Assembly (NCBI RefSeq): GCF_900114215.1
Contig: NZ_FOSG01000020.1
Coordinates: 50,261-114,260, forward strand
DNA length: 64,000 bases
Source: Streptomyces mangrovi
GTDB lineage: Bacteria > Actinomycetota > Actinomycetes > Streptomycetales > Streptomycetaceae
Direction: 5' to 3'
In this document: positions 1-8,700 of the stretch, one piece after another
Layout: the number at the start of each line of letters is the position of its first letter
Position numbering within the stretch: the stretch's first letter is position 1
Made by a program: the position numbers and the translations under genes
Notes under the pieces: generated by a model
What the model was told of the DNA's origin: nothing
Databases searched by the model: none
The model's input: the letters and a program-made list of their open reading frames with translations, nothing else

Positions 1-824
1 TGGACATCTCGCAGCCGAACAACCTGGTCGGCCTGATCCTCGGGGCCTCCGTCGTCTTCCTCTTCTCCGGGCTGGCCATCAACGCCGTCTCCCGGTCGGC
101 GGGCTCGGTGGTCTTCGAGGTGCGGCGCCAGTTCCGCGAGCGGCCCGGGATCATGGACTACAGCGAGAAGCCCGAGTACGGCCGGGTGGTGGACATCTGC
201 ACCAAGGACGCGCTGCGCGAACTGGCCACCCCCGGTCTGCTGGCCGTCATGGCGCCCATAGCGGTCGGCTTCACACTCGGCGTCGGCGCGCTGGGCTCGT
301 TCCTCGCGGGCGCCATCGGCGCGGGCACGCTGATGGCGGTCTTCCTCGCCAACTCCGGCGGAGCCTGGGACAACGCCAAGAAGCTGGTCGAGGACGGCCA
401 TCACGGCGGCAAGGGCAGCGAGGCGCACGCCGCGACGGTCATCGGCGACACGGTCGGCGACCCGTTCAAGGACACCGCGGGCCCCGCGATCAACCCGCTG
501 CTGAAGGTGATGAACCTGGTGGCGCTGCTGATCGCGCCCGCCGTGGTGCAGCTCAGCTACGGCGACGACGCCAGCGCCGGCGTGCGGGCCGCCATCGCGG
601 TCCTCGCACTCGGTGTCATCATCGGGGCGGTCTACGTCTCCAAGCGGCGCGGTATCGCGGTCGGCGGCGAGGACGGTGAAGGCGGTGAAGGCGGCGGGAA
701 GGACGCCGGCGGCACGGCCGGACGCACTTCCCGGGCGCCGGGTTCCTCCGGCTCCCCGGACACGCCGGGGCCGTCAGGTCCCTCAGGTCCCTCCGAGCCC
801 GGTGCCCCGGTGGCGGCACCGTAG
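1..824 (+). CDS. hppA: Membrane-bound proton-pumping pyrophosphatase, C-terminal part (5' truncated)
   Basis: The frame is open from base 3 to a stop at 822-824, so the first roughly two thirds of the gene lie outside the window. The visible 273 residues carry the C-terminal hallmarks of M-PPases: an RRQFRE segment, GGAWDNAKK near residue 118, and the block HAATVIGDTVGDPFKD followed by AGPAINPLLKVMN, which line the pyrophosphate/Mg site. Hydrophobic helices alternate with these loops. The family hydrolyses PPi in the membrane and pumps H+ (or Na+). The K+-dependence residue is upstream and cannot be read. The last 45 residues are a Gly/Ser/Pro-rich tail not needed by the family. Confidence 0.95.
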   Translation, partial: DISQPNNLVGLILGASVVFLFSGLAINAVSRSAGSVVFEVRRQFRERPGIMDYSEKPEYGRVVDICTKDALRELATPGLLAVMAPIAVGFTLGVGALGSFLAGAIGAGTLMAVFLANSGGAWDNAKKLVEDGHHGGKGSEAHAATVIGDTVGDPFKDTAGPAINPLLKVMNLVALLIAPAVVQLSYGDDASAGVRAAIAVLALGVIIGAVYVSKRRGIAVGGEDGEGGEGGGKDAGGTAGRTSRAPGSSGSPDTPGPSGPSGPSEPGAPVAAP

Positions 825-854
825 CGGGTCCGGCGGGGCTTCGTACGGGAGGAG

Positions 855-912
855 CCCCGGCGCATGGCGGTGGGCGGAGCCCTGGCGCTCCGCCCACCGC
901 CATGCGCCGGGG
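855..912. terminator. Perfect 26-bp stem hairpin terminator after hppA
   Basis: The arms 855-880 and 887-912 are perfectly complementary around a 6-nt loop. There is no U-tract, as is usual for Streptomyces terminators. It separates hppA from the lipoprotein gene. Confidence 0.85.
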
Positions 913-1048
913 CGGGTCGTGTGAGATGTGCTCAACGCAAATGGGCATCTAAGCCTCATACATGACTTATTAGCCCCGCCGGCCCACGGCCGGTGAACCT
1001 CCTGCGTGTATGTTCCGGGCCGAACACCCACGAAGGGATCGATCCGGA

Positions 1049-1627
1049 GTGAACAAGAAGCTTGCTGCCGCGCTGTCCGGCACCGCGGTGCTCGTGCTCG
1101 CCCTGAGCGGGTGCGGCGACGAGGGCAACGAGAAGGCCGAGCGATGGGCCCAGGAGTACTGCGACTCGCTGCAGAAGCAGAACAAGACCATCGACGGCGC
1201 CAACCAGGCACTCGCGCGGATCACCGAGGGGGACAAAGCCCCCGAGGAGGTCAAGAAGACCGACGTGGAGGCCTTCGGCGACCTCTCCACCGCCTACAAG
1301 GCCCTGTCCGCCGCCGTGCGCAAGGCGGGCGTCCCGCCGCTGGAGGACGGCTCCCGGATCCAGAAGAACGCGATCGGCCGGCTCGACGCGCTGTCGGCCA
1401 CGTACGCGGACCTCCGCGAGCGGGCCGAGGCCCTGAACGAGAAGGACCGGTCGGAGTTCGCCGACGGGCTGCAGGACATCGCCGGGGAGATGGACAAGCT
1501 CCCCAAACAGTTCGGCGAGGTGGAGAAGGCACTGGGGGAGTTCCGGCAGGGCGATCTCCAGGAGGCGATAGCGGGTCAGAAGGGCTGCCGGAGGCCGTCG
1601 CCGGCGCCGTCCGCCTCGGCGGCGTAG
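1049..1627 (+). CDS. Small secreted lipoprotein, function unknown
   Basis: The GTG start at 1049 is preferred because it begins directly at a lipoprotein signal: NKK, a hydrophobic stretch, and the lipobox LALSGC with the lipidated Cys at residue 22. The mature 170 residues are charged and helical (many K/E/D, spaced Leu), consistent with a coiled or helical-bundle extracytoplasmic protein. No catalytic motif is visible and I do not recognise a named family. An in-frame earlier start at 1010 would put 13 charged residues before the signal and is less likely. Confidence 0.8.
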   Translation: MNKKLAAALSGTAVLVLALSGCGDEGNEKAERWAQEYCDSLQKQNKTIDGANQALARITEGDKAPEEVKKTDVEAFGDLSTAYKALSAAVRKAGVPPLEDGSRIQKNAIGRLDALSATYADLRERAEALNEKDRSEFADGLQDIAGEMDKLPKQFGEVEKALGEFRQGDLQEAIAGQKGCRRPSPAPSASAA

Positions 1628-1710
1628 CGGAAGGCGGTCAACGGAGGGCAGCGGCAGAGGACAGTGGCAGAGGGCAGCGGCGGAAGGCAGGAAGCCGGGG
1701 GAGCCGGGGA

Positions 1711-1754
1711 CAGCCCGGAAGCAGCCCGGAGACAGCCCGGAGACAGCCCGGAGG
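1711..1754. repeat. Four tandem 11-bp units in an intergenic spacer
   Basis: The unit cagcccggaga occurs four times with one or two changes, inside a purine-rich spacer (1628-1809) between the lipoprotein and methyltransferase genes. No coding role is seen. Confidence 0.7.
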
Positions 1755-1809
1755 CAGAGAGCGCGCGGGGGCTTACGTACGCCGGGGCGCTCCGCGTGAC
1801 AATGGGGAG

Positions 1810-3396
1810 GTGAGTGACCGCCTCCCCACCCCCGGACCCGCCCTCCCCCGGCTGCGCGATGCCTTCCTCGCCGCCGGCTTCACCCCCGACGGGCTGCTGG
1901 AACTGCTCGGCGCCCCCGCCTACGCGGCCCTGGCCCGCAACGAGACCGTTCCCGCGCTGCGCGCCACGCGCGGCGGCGGGCGGCTGGAGACGCTGGTGCG
2001 GCTGTTCCTGCTCCAGCGGCCGGTGCCGTACGAACGGGCCCGCTCGGCGCTCCCGGCCGACGACGCGCTCACCGACGGCTGGCTGCGCCGCCACACCGGA
2101 GCCGGCACGGACGCGGGCGGAGACGGCGACGCCGTCTCCGCCACCGTGGACGTTCGCCCGTACGCCGGACCGGAGGGGCTGAACTGGTGGATCGTCTCCG
2201 ACCTCGGCTGTGCGGTCGGCGGAGCCGGCGGCATCCGTACGGCCGAGGGCGCCGGTACGGGCACGGCTGCGGGCACGGCCGGCTGGTCGCGGCTCGTCCT
2301 CGGCGTCGGCGGCGCCTCGACGACCCTGGCGGGCATCACCGTGCGCGCCCCCGTGGCCCGCGCCCTGGACCTGGGCACCGGCTCCGGCGTCCAGGCCCTG
2401 CACGCCGCCCGGCACGCCGGCTCCGTCACCGCCACCGACCTCAACCCCCGCGCCCTGCGCCTGGCCCGGCTCACCCTCGCCCTGTCCGGAGCGCCCGAGG
2501 CCGAGCTGCGCGAGGGCTCCCTCTTCGAGCCGGTCGAGGGCGAGGCGCCCTACGACCTGATCGTCTCCAACCCGCCCTTCGTCATCTCCCCCCGTGCGGC
2601 GGACGGCACCCGTCTGACCTACCGCGACGGCGGCATGGGCGGCGACGACCTGTGCCGCACCCTCGTCGGGCGTTCCGCCGCCCACCTCGCCGACGGCGGC
2701 TACTGCCAGCTGCTGGCCAACTGGCGGCACATCGAGGGCCGGGACTGGAGCGAGCGGCTGGCCTCCTGGGTGCCGGAGGGCTGCGACGCCTGGATCGTGC
2801 AGCGCGAGGTGCAGGACATCGCCCAGTACGCCGAGCTGTGGCTGCGCGACGCCGGTGAGCACCTGGGCGACCCGGCCGCGTACGCAGCGCACTACGACGC
2901 CTGGCTGGAGGAGTTCGAGGCCGGCGGCACCACCGGTGTCGGCTTCGGCTGGATCACCCTGCGCAAGTCGGGCGCGCGGCACCCGTCGGTCACCGTCGAG
3001 GAGTGGCCGCACCCGGTGGAGCAGCCGCTCGGCGAGGAGGTGCGTGCCCACTTCGAGCGCCGGGACTTCCTGCGCACCGCGGACGACGCGGCCCTGCTCG
3101 CCACCCACTTCGTGCTGGCCGATGAGGTCGCCCAGGAGCAGATCGGCAGGCCCGGCGCGGACGACCCGGAGTACGTGGTGCTCCGTCAGAACCGCGGCAT
3201 GCGGCGCGCGACGAGGGTGGACACGGTCGGCGCGGGCTTCGCCGGCGTGTGCGACGGATCGCTTCCGGCCGGCCGCATCGTCGACGCCATCGCCCAGCTC
3301 CTGGGCGAGGACCCGGTGGGGCTGCGCGACCGCACCCCGGAGTCCATCCGCCTCCTGGTCGAGCAGGGCTTCCTGCTGCCCGCGGGGGAGGAGTAG
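1810..3396 (+). CDS. Class I SAM-dependent methyltransferase with NPPF motif
   Basis: This 528-residue protein starts at GTG 1810, right after GGGGAGG. A central Rossmann methyltransferase domain has the SAM motif DLGTGSGVQ near residue 187, an acidic end of strand 2 (TATDLNPRAL), and SNPPFVIS near residue 253. The NPPF tetrad marks N-methylation of planar amides or bases (PrmC/HemK, RlmG/RsmC types). It is flanked by about 150 N-terminal and 200 C-terminal residues conserved in actinobacterial homologues that are annotated simply as methyltransferases. The substrate cannot be decided from sequence; rRNA or a release-factor-like target is possible by motif. Confidence 0.85.
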   Translation: MSDRLPTPGPALPRLRDAFLAAGFTPDGLLELLGAPAYAALARNETVPALRATRGGGRLETLVRLFLLQRPVPYERARSALPADDALTDGWLRRHTGAGTDAGGDGDAVSATVDVRPYAGPEGLNWWIVSDLGCAVGGAGGIRTAEGAGTGTAAGTAGWSRLVLGVGGASTTLAGITVRAPVARALDLGTGSGVQALHAARHAGSVTATDLNPRALRLARLTLALSGAPEAELREGSLFEPVEGEAPYDLIVSNPPFVISPRAADGTRLTYRDGGMGGDDLCRTLVGRSAAHLADGGYCQLLANWRHIEGRDWSERLASWVPEGCDAWIVQREVQDIAQYAELWLRDAGEHLGDPAAYAAHYDAWLEEFEAGGTTGVGFGWITLRKSGARHPSVTVEEWPHPVEQPLGEEVRAHFERRDFLRTADDAALLATHFVLADEVAQEQIGRPGADDPEYVVLRQNRGMRRATRVDTVGAGFAGVCDGSLPAGRIVDAIAQLLGEDPVGLRDRTPESIRLLVEQGFLLPAGEE

Positions 3397-3541
3397 GGGG
3401 CGGGGGCGGTACGGGGGGACCGGCGGTACGGAACCGCCGGGGCGGGCGGACCGGATGTTTGGCCGGAGCTCGCCCGGCTGTCCGAACGGCGTTCACCCGG
3501 CGTTCTCCGCCGCGATCCCCGCGGGTGCCACCGTGCTCCGC

Positions 3542-3739
3542 ATGGAAAGCGGACCCGCCGTCTTCGCCGGAGCGGCCTTCACCCTGTTCGGCGCCGGACT
3601 GCTGCTGTGGACCTCGGTGCGCGTACGACTGCGCGAGCCGGTGGCCGAGGGGGCCGGGCAGGTCACCGCGGCCGTGCTCGCCTCGGTGTTCGGTGCGGCC
3701 TTCCTGGCCGCCGGGCTCTGGGCGTTCACACGTCTGTGA
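3542..3739 (+). CDS. Small two-helix membrane protein
   Basis: This is a 65-residue product with two hydrophobic helices (about residues 5-25 and 40-62) joined by a short basic/acidic loop containing RVRLREP. Codon bias matches real genes in the window. A hairpin terminator follows directly. No family is recognised, and the start has only a weak ribosome site. Confidence 0.6.
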   Translation: MESGPAVFAGAAFTLFGAGLLLWTSVRVRLREPVAEGAGQVTAAVLASVFGAAFLAAGLWAFTRL

Positions 3740-3770
3740 ACCGTCCGGCCCCGGAATCCGGGGAGCGGGA

Positions 3771-3808
3771 GCGGCCCGCGTCTCCTGCCGTCAGGAGGCA
3801 CGGGCCGC
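3771..3808. terminator. Two-part hairpin between convergent genes
   Basis: An outer stem gcggcccg/cgggccgc encloses an inner stem ctcctg/caggag. It lies between the small membrane gene on + and the TM2 gene on -, so it probably serves both. Confidence 0.65.
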
Positions 3809-3848
3809 CGGGGTGCGCGCCCTCATGGCGCCGGTCACCGCTGGGCCG

Positions 3849-4094
3849 TCAGCCGCGCAGGACGCGGCCCTGCTTGTCGGTGCGGTCGTTGCTGGTGAGG
3901 AAGAGGATTCCGTCGATCAGCGACCAGAAGCCCAGACCGCCGCAGGTCAGCAGCTGTGCGACCGCCATGCCGGTGTGGCCGGTGTAGAAACGGCCGATGC
4001 CCAGGCCACCCAGGAAGATCTGCAGCAGACCAGCGGTGATCTTGGACTTGTCGGAGTACGGCTGGCCGTTGGGCGCGGTGCCGGGGAACGCCAT
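3849..4094 (-). CDS. TM2 domain-containing membrane protein
   Basis: This 81-residue protein consists almost only of a TM2 domain: the SDKSK lead-in, a first helix ending GGLGIGRFYTGH, and a second helix with TCGGLGFWSLIDGILFL. The domain is two helices joined by a short conserved turn; its biochemical role is unknown. AAGGAG stands 7 bases before ATG. It is a paralogue of the TM2 gene at 4834-5307. The 224-base gap 4095-4318 holds its upstream region and no gene. Confidence 0.88.
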   Translation of the reverse strand: MAFPGTAPNGQPYSDKSKITAGLLQIFLGGLGIGRFYTGHTGMAVAQLLTCGGLGFWSLIDGILFLTSNDRTDKQGRVLRG

Positions 4095-4318
4095 GGGTGG
4101 CTCCTTCGTGCTTCAGATGGGGACACGCCACGGCCGCTGATGTCATGTACCAGACGTGCCATGGCGGAATCCCAGACCGCCGAGACCCGGCGAAGGTTGC
4201 GGCGAATCCGAGGTCGTGATCGAACAGTGATCCGACGGCACGTCACTTACCTGCGAAAACGTCCGGCACCCGGACTCCCCGCAGACGGTGGGCAGCGGGC
4301 GGAGGCGGCCGGCCGGGC

Positions 4319-4828
4319 TCAGCCGACCAGGTTGCGCACCACCGCCCACGCCACGGCCGTCCCCAGCACCACCGCCGTGCCGGCCTTCCCCAGCGTCGGC
4401 CGGTAGCGGCGTCCGCGCAGCCCCTCCACCAGCCAGCGCCCGCCGAAGTACGCGGCCGCCGGGACGCCGAGGGTCAGCAGCAGGGCGTTGTCGTGGAAGG
4501 CCGCGACGACGTCCCCGTGCATCAGGTCGTACGTCATGCGGGTGCCGCCGCACGCCGGGCACAGCAGCCCGGTCACCACGTTGAACGGGCAGCGTGGCAG
4601 CCACTGCCCGGCCTGGTGCGGGTTGGTCCCCCACAGGTAGGCCGCACCGGCCAGTCCGGCCGCGAGCGCGCCCAGCGGCGGCGCGGCGGGGTGTGTGCGC
4701 AGGGTGCGCACGGCGCGGGAGAACACTCCTGCGCCCCGGTTCCCGTCCGCCCTTGCGGCCCCTTCCGCTCCTCCGGCCTCTCCGGCCTCTTCCGTTTCCG
4801 CTTCCGTCTTCCCGGACACCATGGTCAT
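4319..4828 (-). CDS. DUF2752 family membrane protein
   Basis: This is a 169-residue product. A charged N-terminal 45 residues precede helices and the DUF2752 signature CPFNVVTGLLCPACGGTRM near residues 81-99, with its paired cysteines. Two or three further transmembrane segments follow. ATG at 4828 lies 5 bases after the stop of the upstream TM2 gene, so the two are an operon, a common pairing in actinobacteria. The molecular function is unknown. Confidence 0.85.
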   Translation of the reverse strand: MTMVSGKTEAETEEAGEAGGAEGAARADGNRGAGVFSRAVRTLRTHPAAPPLGALAAGLAGAAYLWGTNPHQAGQWLPRCPFNVVTGLLCPACGGTRMTYDLMHGDVVAAFHDNALLLTLGVPAAAYFGGRWLVEGLRGRRYRPTLGKAGTAVVLGTAVAWAVVRNLVG

Positions 4829-4833
4829 CGCGC

Positions 4834-5307
4834 TCAGCTCCGCAGCACGCGGCCCTGCGCGTCCGTGGGGCTGTCCTGGGTGAGCAGCATGATCCCGTCG
4901 ATCAGCGACCAGATGCCGCAGCCGCCGCAGGTGAACAGCTGGCCGAGGGCCAGGCCGGTGTGACCGGTGTAGAAACGCCCGATGCCGAAGCCGCCCAGGA
5001 AGAGGGAGAGGACACCCGCCACGACCTTGGACTTGTCGGAGTACGGACGGCCGTAGGGGTCGTAGCCGTACGGGGCGTTCGGGTCGCCGGTGTAGCCGCC
5101 CGCCGCGGGCGGCGGGGTCTGCTGGGGGTAGCCGTACTCCGGCTGGCCGGGCTGCTGGGGGTAGCCGTACCCGGGCTGACCCGGCTGGCCGGGCTGCTGG
5201 GGGTAGCCGTACGCGGGCTGACCGGGCTGGCCCGGCTGCTGGGCGTAGGGGTTGTTCTGCGGCTGCTGGGGCTGGCCGTACGGGTTCTGCGAGCTGGGGT
5301 CGGACAT
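4834..5307 (-). CDS. TM2 protein with Pro/Gln/Gly/Tyr repeat N-terminus
   Basis: This is a 157-residue product starting at ATG 5307. Residues 1-90 are low-complexity repeats of the type YGYPQQPGQPGQP, a likely disordered cytoplasmic arm. Residues 95-157 form a TM2 domain (SDKSKVVAGVL, GGFGIGRFYTGHTG, TCGGCGIWSLIDGI). It is the first gene of an operon with DUF2752. The repeats differ among relatives and may mediate self-association; this is inferred from composition only. Confidence 0.85.
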   Translation of the reverse strand: MSDPSSQNPYGQPQQPQNNPYAQQPGQPGQPAYGYPQQPGQPGQPGYGYPQQPGQPEYGYPQQTPPPAAGGYTGDPNAPYGYDPYGRPYSDKSKVVAGVLSLFLGGFGIGRFYTGHTGLALGQLFTCGGCGIWSLIDGIMLLTQDSPTDAQGRVLRS

Positions 5308-5390
5308 GGGAGGTTCCCCCGATGTGTGGCTGGGACGTACAGACGGCCACATCTTGCCAGCCGGTGCGGGGGCGCAGGAATGGCGGCCGC

Positions 5391-5561
5391 CGGGTTACCG
5401 TTCGAGTAACCGAGCGGTGAAGGCTCCGCCGGACGGCCCGGAGGCCCGGGCACCTGCCCACCACCGCGCTCCGGCGGGCACGGCGCCGGGATCCGGACGG
5501 CGGATCCAGCGGATCCGGCGAACCCGGGGAGATGGTTATCTCATCGGGTTACCGTTCGAGT
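5391..5561. repeat. Exact 17-bp direct repeat in the topA upstream region
   Basis: The sequence cgggttaccgttcgagt occurs at 5391-5407 and again at 5545-5561. The first copy lies in a small inverted repeat (ggttac at 5393-5398, gtaacc at 5406-5411); the second is preceded by the similar gatggttatc. The 403-base gap 5308-5710 between the divergent TM2 and topA genes holds no other gene. Confidence 0.8.
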
Positions 5562-5582
5562 GGCGTTGCGGACTTTTCCCGT

Positions 5583-5613
5583 TTGACACGGGGGCGGGAG
5601 GTACCGTCACACT
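5583..5613 (+). promoter_or_regulatory. Possible topA promoter (-35 TTGACA)
   Basis: A perfect TTGACA at 5583-5588 is followed by a weak -10 region around 5606-5613 (gtcaca/cacact). It stands about 100 bases before the TTG start of topA. The -10 is poor, so the exact promoter is uncertain. Confidence 0.35.
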
Positions 5614-5710
5614 CCGCAGCGAGAGCGCAGCCGCACGAAAGCGTGAAACACGCCGAGAGCAGACCGACCCGACGAAGCGGGACCACCGACCGGAGAAGAG
5701 CGAGAAGAAG

Positions 5711-8560
5711 TTGTCCCCGACCAGCAAGACCGCAGACGGCGGGCGCCGACTCGTGATCGTCGAGTCGCCGGCCAAGGCCAAGACGATCAAGGGCTACCTC
5801 GGTCCTGGCTACGTGGTCGAGGCCAGCGTCGGGCACATCCGCGACCTGCCGAACGGAGCCGCCGAGGTCCCCGCCAAGTACAAGGGCGAGTCCTGGGCCC
5901 GGCTCGGCGTCAACGTCGACCACGACTTCGAGCCGCTCTACGTCGTCAACAGCGACAAGAGGGATCAGGTCAGGAAACTCAAGCAGCTCCTGGCGGAGTC
6001 CGACGAGCTGTTCCTGGCCACCGATGAGGACCGCGAGGGCGAGGCCATCGCCTGGCACCTCCAGGAAGTGCTCAGGCCCAAGGTCCCGGTGCGCCGGATG
6101 GTCTTCAACGAGATCACCAAGGACGCCATCCGGGCCGCCGTCTCCAACACCCGCGAGCTGAACCAGCGCCTGGTCGACGCCCAGGAGACCCGCCGCATCC
6201 TCGACCGGCTCTACGGCTACGAGGTCTCCCCGGTGCTGTGGAAGAAGGTCATGCCGCGCCTGTCGGCGGGCCGTGTGCAGTCCGTCGCCACCCGTCTGGT
6301 CGTCGAGCGCGAGCGCGAGCGCATCGCCTTCCGCTCCGCCGAGTACTGGGACCTGACCGGCACCTTCGCCACCGGCCGCTCCGGCGACGCCGCCGACCCG
6401 GCCTCCCTCACCGCCCGGCTGAGCGCCGTGGACGGCCGCCGCGTCGCCCAGGGCCGCGACTTCGGCCCCGACGGGCGGCTCAAGGGCGGCTCCGGTTCCG
6501 GCTCCGGTGACAAGGGGGGCGTCCTGCACCTGGACGAGGCCGCCGCCCGCGCGCTGGCCGCCGCCCTGGAGGGCGCCGACTTCGCCGTCCGCTCGGTGGA
6601 GTCCAAGCCGTACCGCCGCTCGCCGTACGCCCCCTTCCGTACGACCACCCTCCAGCAGGAGGCCAGCCGCAAGCTCGGCTTCGGCGCGAAGGTGACCATG
6701 CAGGTGGCGCAGAAGCTGTACGAGAACGGCTTCATCACCTACATGCGCACGGACTCCACCACCCTGTCCGACACCGCCGTCGCCGCCGCCCGCGCCCAGG
6801 TCACCCAGCTCTACGGCGCCGACTACCTGCCCGAGCGCCCCCGCACCTACGCGAGCAAGGTCAAGAACGCGCAGGAGGCCCACGAGGCGATCCGCCCCTC
6901 CGGCGACCGCTTCCGCACCCCCGCCGAGACGGGCCTGACCGGCGACCAGTTCAGGCTGTACGAGCTGATCTGGAAGCGGACGGTCGCCTCCCAGATGAAG
7001 GACGCCACCGGGCAGTCCGTCACGGTCAAGGTCGGCGGTCGCGGCACGGACGGCCGGGACGCCGAGTTCAGCGCCTCCGGCAAGGTCATCACCTTCCACG
7101 GCTTCCTCAAGGCCTACGTCGAGGGTGCCGACGACCCCGGCGCCGACCTCGACGACCGCGAGCGCCGTCTGCCGCGCGTCGAGGAGGGCGACCCGCTGAC
7201 CGCCACCGCGATGTCCGCGGACGGCCACGCCACCAAGCCCCCGGCCCGCTACACCGAGGCCACGCTGGTCAAGGAGCTGGAGGAGCGCGAGATCGGTCGC
7301 CCCTCCACCTACGCGTCGATCATCAGCACCATCCTCGACCGCGGCTACGTCTTCAAGAAGGGCACGGCGCTCGTCCCCTCCTTCCTCTCCTTCGCCGTCG
7401 TCGGTCTGCTGGAGAAGCACTTCGGCCGCCTGGTCGACTACGACTTCACCGCCAAGATGGAGGACGACCTCGACCGCATCGCCGCCGGCGAGGCCGAGGC
7501 CGTGCCGTGGCTGCGCCGCTTCTACTTCGGCACCGACGAGCCGGGCGCCGAGGGCACCGCCGCCGCGGCGGCCGGGAACGGTGACGGCGACCACCTCGGG
7601 GGACTGAAGGAGCTGGTCTCCGACCTCGGCGCGATCGACGCCCGGGGCGTCTCCTCCTTCCCCGTCGGGGAGGGCATCGTGCTGCGGGTGGGCCGCTACG
7701 GCCCCTACGTCGAGGAGCCGCCGGCCGCCGAGGGCGAGACCGGCCGCCGCGCCGACGTACCCGCCGACCTGCCGCCGGACGAGCTGACGGCGGAGTACGC
7801 CCGGGAGCTGCTGGCCAAGCCCAGCGGCGAGTTCGAGCTGGGCACCGACCCGGAGACGGGCCGCCCCATCGTGGCCAAGGACGGCCGCTACGGGCCGTAC
7901 GTCACCGAGGTACTGCCCGAGGGCACCCCGAAGACCGGCAAGAACGCGGTCAAGCCGCGCACGGCATCGCTGCTGAAGTCGATGTCCCTGGACACCGTCA
8001 CCCTCGACGACGCGCTGAAGCTGCTCTCCCTGCCGCGCGTGGTCGGCACCGACCCCGACAGCGACCAGGAGATCACCGCGCAGAACGGCCGCTACGGGCC
8101 GTACCTGAAGAAGGGGACCGACTCCCGCTCGCTCCAGAGCGAGGAGCAGATCTTCACCATCACCCTGGACGAGGCGCTGGCGATCTACGCCCAGCCCAAG
8201 CAGCGCGGCCGGGCCGCGGCCAAGCCGCCGCTGAAGGAGCTGGGCACCGACCCGGCCAGCGAGCGCCCGGTGGTGGTCAAGGACGGCCGCTTCGGCCCCT
8301 ACGTCACCGACGGCGAGACCAACGCCACACTGCGCCGCGACGACGACGTGGAGACGATCACGCCGGAGCGCGCGTACGAACTGCTGGCGGAGAAGCGCGC
8401 CAAGGGGCCGGCGAAGAAGACCGCCAAGAAGACGGCGGCCAAGAAGACCACCGCGAAGAAGACCGCGGCCAAGAAGACGGCGGCCAAGAAGACGGCGGCC
8501 AAGAAGACCACCGCGAAGAAGACGGCCGCCCGGAACACCACGGCGGCCGACGCGGAGTAG
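5711..8560 (+). CDS. topA: DNA topoisomerase I (type IA)
   Basis: This 949-residue protein starts at TTG 5711, the usual length in Streptomyces. It has the TOPRIM domain with VIVESPAKAKTI near residue 15 and DEDREGEAIAWHL near 106, and the strand-cleaving Tyr in FITYMRTDST near residue 344. C-terminal GTDP..GRPIVAKDGRYGPYV-type repeats without zinc cysteines follow (about 680-870). A tail from about residue 900 is built of repeated AAKKT/AKKT blocks. It relaxes negatively supercoiled DNA. Lysine tails of this kind are known to aid processivity in actinobacterial TopA. The Shine-Dalgarno is poor, but homology fixes the start well. Confidence 0.97.
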   Translation: MSPTSKTADGGRRLVIVESPAKAKTIKGYLGPGYVVEASVGHIRDLPNGAAEVPAKYKGESWARLGVNVDHDFEPLYVVNSDKRDQVRKLKQLLAESDELFLATDEDREGEAIAWHLQEVLRPKVPVRRMVFNEITKDAIRAAVSNTRELNQRLVDAQETRRILDRLYGYEVSPVLWKKVMPRLSAGRVQSVATRLVVERERERIAFRSAEYWDLTGTFATGRSGDAADPASLTARLSAVDGRRVAQGRDFGPDGRLKGGSGSGSGDKGGVLHLDEAAARALAAALEGADFAVRSVESKPYRRSPYAPFRTTTLQQEASRKLGFGAKVTMQVAQKLYENGFITYMRTDSTTLSDTAVAAARAQVTQLYGADYLPERPRTYASKVKNAQEAHEAIRPSGDRFRTPAETGLTGDQFRLYELIWKRTVASQMKDATGQSVTVKVGGRGTDGRDAEFSASGKVITFHGFLKAYVEGADDPGADLDDRERRLPRVEEGDPLTATAMSADGHATKPPARYTEATLVKELEEREIGRPSTYASIISTILDRGYVFKKGTALVPSFLSFAVVGLLEKHFGRLVDYDFTAKMEDDLDRIAAGEAEAVPWLRRFYFGTDEPGAEGTAAAAAGNGDGDHLGGLKELVSDLGAIDARGVSSFPVGEGIVLRVGRYGPYVEEPPAAEGETGRRADVPADLPPDELTAEYARELLAKPSGEFELGTDPETGRPIVAKDGRYGPYVTEVLPEGTPKTGKNAVKPRTASLLKSMSLDTVTLDDALKLLSLPRVVGTDPDSDQEITAQNGRYGPYLKKGTDSRSLQSEEQIFTITLDEALAIYAQPKQRGRAAAKPPLKELGTDPASERPVVVKDGRFGPYVTDGETNATLRRDDDVETITPERAYELLAEKRAKGPAKKTAKKTAAKKTTAKKTAAKKTAAKKTAAKKTTAKKTAARNTTAADAE

Positions 8561-8596
8561 CCCCGCGGAGTAAGCACGCGGGGCAGGCATACGTAC

Positions 8597-8625
8597 GGCA
8601 CGTGCGGGAACCTTCCGCACGTGCC
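8597..8625 (+). terminator. Hairpin terminator after topA
   Basis: An 11-bp perfect stem (ggcacgtgcgg/ccgcacgtgcc) with a 7-nt loop lies 36 bases past the topA stop. Confidence 0.75.
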
Positions 8626-8700
8626 CGTCCGTATCAGCTTCCCCGGCCGCTCCTCCGGCCGCATCGCCGCCCCCGTACCCCCGACCGATAGGCTGGCGGG

